This document shows positions 1 to 7,900 of a stretch of DNA of 32,026 nt, piece after piece; position 1 is the first letter of the stretch; each line of letters begins with the position of its first letter. The notes below the pieces were generated by a model. It was not told where the DNA came from, did not search any database, and worked only from the letters and a program-made list of their open reading frames with translations. This stretch comes from UBA1205 sp045598105 (GTDB lineage Bacteria > Bacteroidota > Bacteroidia > Bacteroidales > WCHB1-69), in the NCBI GenBank assembly GCA_045598105.1, contig JAZLLK010000076.1, positions 1 through 32,026 on the forward strand. Direction: 5' to 3'. A program made the translations under genes and the position numbers.

Positions 1-162
1 ACGACCTAATTCCCTCTTGTCATAATTCTTTGTTCCACTGATGGTTTCTTCAATCCAACCATCAATGTGCATTTTCTCCCGTTGGCAGAAGTTGTTGATT
101 TCAAATCTTTGGTTTTCAACCGTTTGCTTGTCGCTGCTGACTCTAATGTAACCGTAAATCAT
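1..162 (-). CDS. Serine site-specific recombinase, Mpi/invertase type (N-terminal part only)
   Basis: Only the first 54 codons lie in the window; the gene continues beyond base 1. The start ATG is at 162-160. The protein opens MIYGYIRVSSDKQTVENQRF, the classic N-terminus of the resolvase/invertase catalytic domain: Y-x-R-V-S with the likely nucleophile Ser9 and the Q-x(4)-Q pattern after it. The wording is closest to the master DNA invertase (Mpi) family of Bacteroides, which inverts promoters of surface genes, but a transposon resolvase or integron-type invertase cannot be excluded from 54 residues. Its six isoleucines use ATT (4) and ATC (2), never ATA, whereas the neighbouring genes prefer ATA; this suggests recent arrival by transfer. 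No TAnnTTTG promoter is clear upstream. Confidence 0.85.
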   Translation of the reverse strand, partial: MIYGYIRVSSDKQTVENQRFEINNFCQREKMHIDGWIEETISGTKNYDKRELGR

Positions 163-295
163 AGTGTTTTTTTATGATTATACGGCATTTGTACTTTTTG
201 TATGTCAGTGCGAGCAGTGGACGGATGATGGAAAATAAAAAAAGTGTGGCAAAATTCCGAGCATATTGAAAATAATTGGAGTCTGATAAAATGTG

Positions 296-303
296 TACTT
301 TTG
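296..303 (+). promoter_or_regulatory. Bacteroidota -7 promoter element before the AAA+ remnant
   Basis: TACTTTTG matches the TAnnTTTG -7 consensus of Bacteroidota primary sigma factor. It lies 49 bases before the first in-frame codon of the AAA+ remnant (352). It probably belonged to the intact gene or serves whatever short transcript remains. Confidence 0.5.
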
Positions 304-351
304 CCATGTTATTTTTTTGTCCTTAAAAAAAGTTTTATCGGACAGCAATAA

Positions 352-615
352 TACAAAATAGAATTTGACAAGTCGGAATATAAAGTTAAATGTGCTATAT
401 GGAAGTCTGTTATGCCTGATATGAATGAAAGTGACATTTTGCAGTTATCTGCATTGTACGATTTTAGTGGAGGACAAATAGAAAATATAGCCCGAAAGCG
501 AACCATACACACTATATTGCATGGGGGGAATATAGATATACATCAACTTCAGGCATATTGTGAGCAGGAAATGTTGAACAGGTCAGGTAGGAGAGCTGTC
601 GGTTTCAGGCCATAA
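352..615 (+). pseudogene. Remnant of AAA+ ATPase gene (C-terminal lid region)
   Basis: After an in-frame stop at 349-351 the frame stays open to TAA at 613-615. It contains AIWKSVMPDMNESD and then YDFSGGQIENIARK, the well-known sensor-2/lid segment at the C-terminus of a family of Bacteroidota AAA+ ATPases (ATP-binding protein, AAA family). The P-loop, Walker B and the rest of the protein, several hundred residues, are missing upstream. An ATG at 412 could give a 67-residue peptide, but the homology starts before it, so this is a truncated gene rather than a small protein. Isoleucine codons are host-like (about 8 ATA, 1 ATT), unlike the recombinase 190 bases away. Truncation by an insertion or rearrangement at about 163-350 is an inference. 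Confidence 0.75.
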
Positions 616-655
616 TACTTGGTAGCTTAATATTTAAGTGCTGTGGCAGAAATAG

Positions 656-673
656 TTTTTTTTGGGGGGGGGG
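656..673. repeat. T8G10 homopolymer tract upstream of acyltransferase gene
   Basis: Eight T followed directly by ten G, about 62 bases before the -7 element of the acyltransferase gene. Homopolymer G runs of this length are rare in AT-rich DNA and are prone to slippage; a similar T7G9 tract occurs at 15677-15692. Confidence 0.7.
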
Positions 674-734
674 TAACAAAAAAATGGAATAGGCTTTTTA
701 GGGAGAATGTGTTCATTCTTCCCGAAAAAAATGC

Positions 735-742
735 TACTTTTG
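735..742 (+). promoter_or_regulatory. -7 promoter element of acyltransferase gene
   Basis: TACTTTTG, followed by C, fits the TAnnTTTG consensus. It places the transcription start near 748, so the ATG at 771 has a short leader and an upstream TTG at 753 would be almost leaderless; this supports 771 as the start. Confidence 0.7.
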
Positions 743-770
743 CACTTGTGATTTGCATAAAAATACATAT

Positions 771-2066
771 ATGACAAAAGATTTGGCTTCGCAACTGTCG
801 CATGTGAGCATAGGGTATAAAATGCTGCGTGCCTATTCCAAGTGGATGATATTTCAGTGGTATTCCCGTGTAGAGGTAAAAGGAGAAGAAAATATACCGC
901 ACGGGCATCCGTATATTATGCTGCCGTGTCATCAAAATGCTGTAATGGATTGTGTTACGGTTCTTGCCTTGCTGAAAACACCCGTGGTGTTTTTTGCCCG
1001 TTCCGATATGTTTTCCACCCCCATGAAAGCCCGTATGATGCATGCCCTTAAAATTATGCCTGCCTACAGGCATCAGGAGGGATGGGGCAATGTGAAGAAG
1101 AATGAGGAAAATTTTAATATGGCCGTAGAATGGCTGTGCCAAAATATACCGCAATGCATTATGCCGGAGGGCGGTCAGGATGAAAAGCACCATTTGAGGG
1201 CCTTTGTAAAAGGTCCGTACCGTATAGCTGTAGCGGCCCAGCAGAAAATGGAGAATGAGCCCGTGTACCTGTTGCCCATAGGCATTGACCACGGCGACTA
1301 TGATAAAAGCGGTTACCCGCTGGTAATACACATAGGCAAGCCCATAGACATGCGTGCTTATATGGAGCCCCAAGACGAGAATGCCGCCGTGAAGCTCAAT
1401 CGTGTGCGTACCGATGCTTTTGCTGCCGTGCAGCAACTTATGGTAGATATTCCCTTGGAACATTATAGGGAAATACACACGGCCAACTACCTGTATCAGC
1501 AGCCTTGGCTGCAAAAGCAGGGGGCGCCCTATACCGAGTTTCACGCCTTGCATGCCCGACGTGCTATTACGCAGGCTATGAGTGCTATAGCGGATGAGAA
1601 CTTTTGGGCTGATATGAAACCTATGTGTGACAAATTATGGCAAAGCCATCCTGATATACTCACCTTGGGTATAGCCGTGAGCGGGCATGCCCGCCTATGT
1701 ACTTATGCCATGGCATGTGTGTTGCTTGCTCCGTTCATGCTGGCAGGTGTTGTGCTGAATGCACCCTTGCTGGCTATGCTAAGGTATGCCCGCATACATA
1801 GTGCCGCAGGCTTTGCCGCCACGGTGCAATATGCCCTGTGGCTGTTGGTATCACCGGTGTATCATATATTGGCGGCCGTATTGCTGGGTGTGTGTGCCCA
1901 TAGTGTGCTGTGTGCCCTGGTAGCTTTAGTGGCATTGCCACTGCTTATGCTATTGGTAATAAAGAGTAAGCCTCTGTACAGACTATGTGCTTATATATGT
2001 GGACACAAAAAAGACAAAGCAAATGCTTTAAAAATAATTAATTATCTTAATAATATGCTTAAATAG
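771..2066 (+). CDS. 1-acyl-sn-glycerol-3-phosphate acyltransferase-like membrane protein
   Basis: This 431-residue protein probably transfers an acyl chain to a lysophospholipid or related lipid at the inner membrane. The N-terminal half is a PlsC-type domain: MLPCHQNAVMD carries the catalytic His and Asp, here spaced H-x5-D as in related Bacteroidota proteins rather than the textbook H-x4-D. Block II is FFARSDMF, and IMPEGGQ resembles the substrate-binding [FI]PEG block. The C-terminal third holds about three to four hydrophobic segments (roughly residues 310-415), giving membrane anchorage. The frame extends back to a TTG at 753, but ATG 771 is preferred from the promoter position. The gene stands alone; no terminator is obvious after it. 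Exact substrate cannot be told; glycerol-phosphate, lysophospholipid or aminolipid acylation are all possible. Confidence 0.8.
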   Translation: MTKDLASQLSHVSIGYKMLRAYSKWMIFQWYSRVEVKGEENIPHGHPYIMLPCHQNAVMDCVTVLALLKTPVVFFARSDMFSTPMKARMMHALKIMPAYRHQEGWGNVKKNEENFNMAVEWLCQNIPQCIMPEGGQDEKHHLRAFVKGPYRIAVAAQQKMENEPVYLLPIGIDHGDYDKSGYPLVIHIGKPIDMRAYMEPQDENAAVKLNRVRTDAFAAVQQLMVDIPLEHYREIHTANYLYQQPWLQKQGAPYTEFHALHARRAITQAMSAIADENFWADMKPMCDKLWQSHPDILTLGIAVSGHARLCTYAMACVLLAPFMLAGVVLNAPLLAMLRYARIHSAAGFAATVQYALWLLVSPVYHILAAVLLGVCAHSVLCALVALVALPLLMLLVIKSKPLYRLCAYICGHKKDKANALKIINYLNNMLK

Positions 2067-2424
2067 TTTATTTGTATATATTTTGTGTATAAATATATAA
2101 TCATTTTATCTAAAGCTGTCATGCATGTTTGTGGGGACATGTCGTACTTAATATGCCCCTGTTATGTTCTTGCCATGATGCGGAATTAAGTTATTATGTA
2201 ATTAAAAAGGAACGAAAATAAGGAAATATTTTGCGTGTAATGGCAGGAATGTGGAGTATAAAGTTACATATCTTATAGAAGTGATGTTCACCTGCAGACA
2301 GGGTATTATAGTTACCCAAGGTAGTAGCATAGTAGTATTAAGGTGATAAGCAGGGAAAATATGAACTTAAGGGTAATGTAGGCGTAAGTGTCTTATGTGG
2401 CATAATTACAGTGACTTATATGGG
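2067..2424. other. Gene-free intergenic stretch
   Basis: About 360 AT-rich bases between the acyltransferase stop and the tRNA-Leu terminator. I see no open frame with recognisable sequence, no convincing hairpin with T-tract on the plus strand and no tRNA. It may hold a short decayed sequence, but nothing can be supported. Confidence 0.5.
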
Positions 2425-2454
2425 ATAAAAAAAGCGGAAACTTATCGTTTCCGC
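2425..2454 (-). terminator. Intrinsic terminator of tRNA-Leu(CAA)
   Basis: Perfect 8-bp stem gcggaaac/gtttccgc (2434-2441 with 2447-2454), 5-base loop, followed on the minus strand by a T-run (plus-strand A-run 2427-2433). It sits just downstream of the tRNA in its direction of transcription. Confidence 0.8.
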
Positions 2455-2461
2455 CTTCTTG

Positions 2462-2545
2462 TACCCAGGGCCGGGGTCGAACCGGCACGAGTTTAACCTC
2501 AATGGTGTTTGAGACCATCGCGTCTACCAATTCCGCCACCTGGGC
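2462..2545 (-). tRNA. tRNA-Leu (anticodon CAA)
   Basis: The minus strand gives an 84-base class II tRNA beginning GCCCAGGTGGCGGAATTGG, with the usual leucine D-arm GGTAGACGCG, an anticodon loop CTCAAAC (CAA, reads UUG), a variable arm, a T-arm GGTTCGA and acceptor partner CCTGGGT plus discriminator A. The first acceptor pair is G-U. CCA is not encoded. It has its own -7 element upstream and a terminator downstream, so it is a monocistronic unit. Confidence 0.95.
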
Positions 2546-2563
2546 ATGCCTCAAACGCGAGTG

Positions 2564-2571
2564 CAAAAGTA
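2564..2571 (-). promoter_or_regulatory. -7 promoter element of tRNA-Leu(CAA)
   Basis: TACTTTTG on the minus strand, 18 bases before the tRNA 5' end, matches TAnnTTTG. Confidence 0.75.
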
Positions 2572-2723
2572 CAAAAAAAAATAATACAAAAAGCTTTTTG
2601 AAGGCAAAAAATATTAAGTTTTTAGCTTAGAATGGAATATTTATGCGTAAATGTTTGATATGTAGTTGTTTTGTGTATGAATATTTTTTTTTGCTATTTA
2701 AGGGTTTATGATCATTTTTTTTA

Positions 2724-2731
2724 TACCTTTG
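2724..2731 (+). promoter_or_regulatory. -7 promoter element of DUF2795 gene
   Basis: TACCTTTG, followed by CAC, 25 bases before the ATG at 2757; matches TAnnTTTG. Confidence 0.75.
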
Positions 2732-2756
2732 CACAAATTTTTTTAGAAAGAAAATT

Positions 2757-2978
2757 ATGTATTGGTCATTAGAATTAGCTTCAAAGTTAGAAGATGCTCC
2801 ATGGCCTGCAACTAAGGAAGAATTAATCGATTTTGCAGTCCGTTCCGGAGCTCCCATGGAGGTGGTGGAAAACCTCCGCGAAATAGAGGATGAAGGTGAA
2901 ATATATGAAACCATAGAGGATTTATGGCCTGATTATCCTTCTAAAGAAGACTTCTTTTTTCAAGAAGACGAGTATTAA
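2757..2978 (+). CDS. DUF2795 family small protein
   Basis: A 73-residue acidic protein starting MYWSLELASKLEDAPWPATK and continuing into ELIDFAVRSGAPMEVVENL, then an acidic tail ending in FFFQEDEY. This matches the small conserved Bacteroidota protein of the DUF2795 group, whose function is unknown. A helical fold with the WPATKEELIDFA segment is expected. It has its own promoter just upstream and a strong terminator just downstream, so it is a separate, probably well-expressed unit. The start is clear from the promoter position and from an A-rich stretch before the ATG. No membrane segment or signal peptide is present, so it should be cytoplasmic. Confidence 0.85.
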   Translation: MYWSLELASKLEDAPWPATKEELIDFAVRSGAPMEVVENLREIEDEGEIYETIEDLWPDYPSKEDFFFQEDEY

Positions 2979-3030
2979 GCCGATAAGAAATCGGCTGTGT
3001 CAGTGAGAGTGCTGATAGAACAGAATGAAG

Positions 3031-3063
3031 CGGATAGGGTGTGATGCCTGTCCGTTTTTTTTT
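3031..3063 (+). terminator. Intrinsic terminator after DUF2795 gene
   Basis: Stem cggatagg/cctgtccg (3031-3038 with 3047-3054, one G-U pair) followed by nine T (3055-3063). A smaller stem agccgat/atcggct lies just after the stop codon. Confidence 0.85.
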
Positions 3064-3204
3064 GTGTTATTGCCAAGGTTTAAGCATAGCAGTAGCAGGT
3101 ATTGTATATCAGGTTAAATAATGAAAAAAGATAATTGCAGTACATACTTCCATAGGCACGTTATAATAAGTCCCAAGCGGGTGAGAGAAGCACAATGATA
3201 TTTT

Positions 3205-3684
3205 TTATTCTTTACTTATGAGCACTACGGCATAGGCGCTTGCACCTTCTTCGCGACCAATAAAGCCTATTTTTTCTGATGTTTTGGCCTTAATGCTTAT
3301 ATCCTCGGTGCTTATGTGCATAAGTGGGGCCAGGCATAGTTTCATGGCGTTTATGTAAGGGAGCATTTGGGGTTTTTGTAGTACCAGTGTGCAGTCTATA
3401 TTTTCTATATGCCAGCCGTTTTTACTTATTATATCCGCACATTCTTCCAGTAGCAGGGTACTACGTATGCCTTTATATTTAGGGTCGGTATCGGGAAAAT
3501 GATAGCCTATGTCATGCATATTGGCTGCGCCAAAAAGCCCGTCTATAATGGCATGTATGAGCAGGTCGGCATCGGAATGCCCTTTAAATCCCATAGGGTA
3601 ATCTATGTGCACACCACCTATTACCAAAGGGTAGCCTTCGGCCAGCTGATGTGTGTCAAAGCCCATGCCTATGCGATATTTCAT
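3205..3684 (-). CDS. ispF: 2-C-methyl-D-erythritol 2,4-cyclodiphosphate synthase
   Basis: IspF makes the cyclic diphosphate in the methylerythritol phosphate route to isoprenoids, in the cytoplasm as a trimer. The 159-residue length is standard. The start MKYRIGMGFDTHQL has the metal ligands Asp10 and His12; GHSDADLLIH supplies His44; TDPKYKG and TSEKIGFIGREEG are the conserved substrate-binding segments. It is the last gene of the minus-strand cluster, three bases after porV, and is probably transcribed with it. The organism therefore uses the non-mevalonate route. No clear terminator is visible between its stop and the DUF2795 terminator. Confidence 0.97.
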   Translation of the reverse strand: MKYRIGMGFDTHQLAEGYPLVIGGVHIDYPMGFKGHSDADLLIHAIIDGLFGAANMHDIGYHFPDTDPKYKGIRSTLLLEECADIISKNGWHIENIDCTLVLQKPQMLPYINAMKLCLAPLMHISTEDISIKAKTSEKIGFIGREEGASAYAVVLISKE

Positions 3685-3687
3685 ACG

Positions 3688-4947
3688 CTATATGCTGTTT
3701 TTTTGGGCAACTTTGTTGCCATTTTTATTAAAGTCGAATGAAATGGAGAATCTTAAAGTGTTCTGTAATGGGTGATTACGGCTGTTTACGGGCAATATAT
3801 AGGCTGCGTCAATGGAGAATACGCTGTATTTAATGCCTATACCGAAAGTCATGTATTTACGTCTTCCCTTAAAGTTTGACTCGTTAAAATAACCTGTGCG
3901 GACAAATAATAAGTCATTATAGGAGTATTCTATACCCATATTTACTATGTATTCGTGCAGCTCTTCCACAAATCCGCCCGGAGCGTCAAACCATGAGGTG
4001 AATACGGCTGAGGCGGCAGTAGTGGTTTTGGGGTTACGCCCTTTGTCTATTACGGGTTCACCTGTAACTTCGTCATATATTATGCTACCGTTTTCATCGG
4101 TTTGATATGTGGGAGGGGTGGTAACCAATAGTTTATTCAGGTCTAGAGCAAATACCAGTTTATTGTATTGGTCTATCTTCATGGTGTAGGCTATACCCGC
4201 TCTAAAGTTAGCCGGTAAAAAGTCTCTTTCAATGGAGCTGGAGTAGGATATTTTGTTACCTATATTTGATATATTTAATCCGAATGCTATTTGACTAAAG
4301 TTGAGCTTGTTGGCTCTCAGTTTTTTGTGATAGAATAAGGAGATGTCAGCGGCACCTGCCAGGCCGGGCTTATTCTCGGTGGTGGTGGAGGTGCTTAGGT
4401 CCGAATACACAAATCGGCCTGTTACGGCCATGGACAAGTCCGGAATGAGCTGACGCTCATAGGAAAGGTCCAATGCAAATTCATGCGGAGTATAGTTCGT
4501 AATCAGTTCACCGTCTTCATTGGTAATTTCCATATCACCCATGGAAAAATAGCGTAATGAGCCTGAAATACCGTCTTTATCGGTTACTTTTCCGTAGGCT
4601 GAAAGGTAGAGTAAATATATATCATTTACGCCTAAGCCTGCCAGCCATGGACTATATGATACCGATAAACCAAAGTTATTGGGTGAATATATGTATTTTG
4701 AAGGATTCCAGTGCTGTGCATTCATATCTCCTTCCACGGCTACGCCGGCCTCACCCATACCGCCTATACGGGTATCGGGAGCTATGAGCAAAAACGGGAC
4801 GCCGGTGGATATAACATTACTTCCTAATCGACCTAATACATCATTATTTGTAGATACTTTTTGGGCATTTATAGTGGTGATATTACAGCTTAGTATGATG
4901 ATTAAAGCAGTGATAATGAGTGTGTTTATTCTTTTTATTGTTGTCAT
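3688..4947 (-). CDS. porV: Type IX secretion outer membrane protein PorV (LptO)
   Basis: PorV is a FadL-like outer-membrane beta-barrel that collects T9SS cargo from the translocon and delivers it to the sortase PorU for removal of the sorting domain and surface anchoring. The 419-residue protein has a signal peptide (hydrophobic core about residues 10-25, likely cut after NAQ) and the family signatures near the mature N-terminus: ISTGVPFLLIAPDTR, GGMGEAGVA and AQHWNPSKY. Repeated amphipathic strands follow to the C-terminus. It lies 48 bases after porU and three before ispF. Adjacency of porU and porV is a recurrent arrangement in Bacteroidota and supports the call. Confidence 0.95.
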   Translation of the reverse strand: MTTIKRINTLIITALIIILSCNITTINAQKVSTNNDVLGRLGSNVISTGVPFLLIAPDTRIGGMGEAGVAVEGDMNAQHWNPSKYIYSPNNFGLSVSYSPWLAGLGVNDIYLLYLSAYGKVTDKDGISGSLRYFSMGDMEITNEDGELITNYTPHEFALDLSYERQLIPDLSMAVTGRFVYSDLSTSTTTENKPGLAGAADISLFYHKKLRANKLNFSQIAFGLNISNIGNKISYSSSIERDFLPANFRAGIAYTMKIDQYNKLVFALDLNKLLVTTPPTYQTDENGSIIYDEVTGEPVIDKGRNPKTTTAASAVFTSWFDAPGGFVEELHEYIVNMGIEYSYNDLLFVRTGYFNESNFKGRRKYMTFGIGIKYSVFSIDAAYILPVNSRNHPLQNTLRFSISFDFNKNGNKVAQKNSI

Positions 4948-4995
4948 ATTTTTCTATATATAAAATATTATAACGTAAACATATTGTTTTTATTG

Positions 4996-7900
4996 TTATA
5001 GTATTACTATTTTTTCTATTTTTTCGGTAGTGCTGCCATTAGGCATGCGTACCATGAGTTTGTATAAATATACACCTTTGGCCAAAGTATTGCCGTAGTC
5101 ATCTTTTCCGTCCCAAGGTATGGCTTTGCTGCGAAACCCTTCCGTACACTGCGAACTGTGTATGTTTTTAACTACTTTCCCGCTTATGGTGAATATGCTT
5201 ATGTGTATATTTAACAGTGTGTTAGGTTGATTGTGCTCAAAGTAGAAGTCGGTATGGGTGGTAAAGGGGTTGGGATAGTTGAGCACATGATTCAATACCA
5301 ATCCGGTATCGTTGAGCACTTCAAATTCTATTTCGGCTTCGCCCATATTGTTTACTATATCCCATGCTCGTACACTTAGGGTGTGAGTGCCGGCGGCAAG
5401 GGAGGATAGTGCGTACGACAGGGTACCTGATGTATAGCTGTTTTCATTGAAGGTAAAATAGTCGTTCACCGTAATGGCATTGGCTATGTCATGGTCTATT
5501 ATTATCATCATGTCATGGCCTATGCCGGCACCGGCGGTATTAAGTCCGCTTTCATCGCTTATTTCGGCTTTTACTATAGGGGTAGCCGTACAGGTACCAC
5601 CACTTACAAAGGCCTTGTCGTTGAGGTATAGCTTTATGTCGGGGCCGGCATCGTCGTTAATGGTGGTGTCATTCATGCCACCTATAAGTACATTATTGTA
5701 TCCGTTGGCATCTATATTGCTGCCGGCGGCATAGTAGCTTATTTTTCCCATACCATATTCATAGTTAATATCCTTAGGCATCATAAACGAAAAATGAAAA
5801 TCTCCATTCTCTGCCTTGGCTTTTCCCTTGAATATAATGCTTTTTTGCAGACTGAAATGGTACACCGAATCTTTTCCGTTATTGTTGAGGGTTTCCACTA
5901 TGGCGGCTTTATCGTATATGGTAGGGTACACCCATCCGTTGAATTGGGTGAGTTTTTTATGTGCGGCGTCTTCTATATGCCCTTGTACGTGTACGTAGGT
6001 GAGCGATTTAAGGGTATCGGTAAAGCTATGGTATGCTATGTGATTAATGCTGTCGGTAACTATATTCATTTGAGGATAGGCCGGTGTTACGGAAGGGTCT
6101 CCCAGATATATGTATGATTCATAAGGGTATTCGCTTTGTGCCGTAGCATATACTTCTCCTATGGTGAGATGGGTGTTGTTTTCGCTTTTGAGTGCATTGC
6201 GAAACAGAGCCATGCCTAATGTTTCATTGGGGCCGGAGCTGGAATTGCGGGTAGAGGTAATCAGGCCTATGCCGCCGCCGTTGGCTGAAAGTAGTGTCCT
6301 TTCACCGGGCGAAGAACTTCCCTGGTCGTAGCCGGCAAAAGTGCAGCAGGCTGTATAGAATATGGGCATGGCATAAGTATTGGTCCACGAGTTTATATCC
6401 GAAAGGGTGAGTATACGCTCGTGCGACCATCCGTTGTCACCGCCATGACCAAAGTAAGTCATGAACAGGCATCCGTTGTTTACCCTGTAATTTATCATTT
6501 TGGTAACCTCAGGATAGCGAGCCCCCTGTGAAGAAGCTTCTTTTTTGTATGCATCAGAATATACCTTTTCCACATTGTATATGGGGTAATAGGTGCTTAT
6601 TAGTTTGTTGCAAATGGCTTCAGGGTTGAACAGGTGGGCGTAATCGGCATCATCATCAGATATAAAGGATATAATGTTTCTCCAATTTCCCATATTGGAT
6701 ATTTTGCCGCTGTTTCCGCTCAAATCATTCATAGCACCATAGCGTATGGATTTTTCTACCAAGGCATTGGCTTGTGAAGTGGTGGCCACTGGCCAGCGTC
6801 CCAGCCCTATATCCATGGTGCCATAGTTATTGGCACCTTTGCCATCGGCCAGCTTGGCTATATAGTTGTCGGTAGATACGTTGTTGTGGTTGTCAAATAT
6901 ATTTTTGCCTTGATAATTAGGTATGTAGCAGGGTGCCTTGCCTTCTATTTGTCGGGGATCGTAGGAGGTTTTTCCTATCAGCAGGGCATTTTTTACCATG
7001 TGCTCCTCATTACGGTCGTAGAACATTTTCAAGAAGTTACGTATAGCTGACAGGTCGCAGGCTCCGCTACTGAATTCATTGTACACTTGGGTGGTGGTAA
7101 CCACGGCTGTTTTTATATTTTGGCTGTTGCGGTATTGAGCCAGCCGCTGCGCAGCTGACAAAAAGTCGGGATGGGTGATAATAATAAAGTCTATATTACT
7201 CAGTCCGTGCAAATTTTGGTTTTCTACCTTTCCTATTGGTGTAACCGATAAGTAAGAGCTACCGTCAAATGCTACCATTTCTCTTGTGCTGTCGGCCGTA
7301 AGCGTAAATTCCATATACTGCCCTGCGGCAGTGCATTGTACTTCTTTTATATTGTACCTGTCGGTAACATCCCATATACGTGTGCTTTTGCCCAGTGTGT
7401 TAAAGGAGTATTTTGCTACATGTCCGCTGCCTGTAATTTCAGGATTGCGAAAGTCTACCTGAGCACTGCCTTGCTGCAAAGCACAGGTGGCATGTATTTC
7501 TATATAGTCCAAATACCCTATGGATGATAAGGTGGGCTTGGAGTAGGTGATGGTGACATTAATATGCTCACCCGTAGGGGTGAAATTCTTGTAGTCGGTA
7601 ATGTTGGTTATATTACCCGATGCCATGTAAGTATTGAAACTTTTGCTGCCGTTAATATCCGTGGTAAAACAGGCTGGTGCTGAAGATGTGGAAGCCCATG
7701 AAAATGAAAAATATACATTCTTTGACGTAAGTCCCGGTATGTCAAATTTATATTTGCGGGTGGTGGTGCTTTTGAATTCGTCGGCAAACCATTGGTTGCC
7801 TACTTTACATATATTTATATTGTCTTCTTCATATACATGCCTGTAGTAATAAGTGTTTACCATGTGAGTAGGGGTGGCATTGGTGCCGGCAAGGCTGCTT

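Noticed and set aside
163..300. Possible invertible promoter flanked by Mpi-type inverted repeats
   Set aside because: I searched by eye for paired inverted repeats around this stretch and found none convincing.
753..770. TTG start for the acyltransferase
   Set aside because: It would be about five bases from the expected transcription start; the ATG at 771 fits the promoter and homologous N-termini better.
627..1553. 308-codon frame on the minus strand
   Set aside because: It is antisense to the acyltransferase gene, reads through the T/G tract (giving PPPKK), and shows no known motif.
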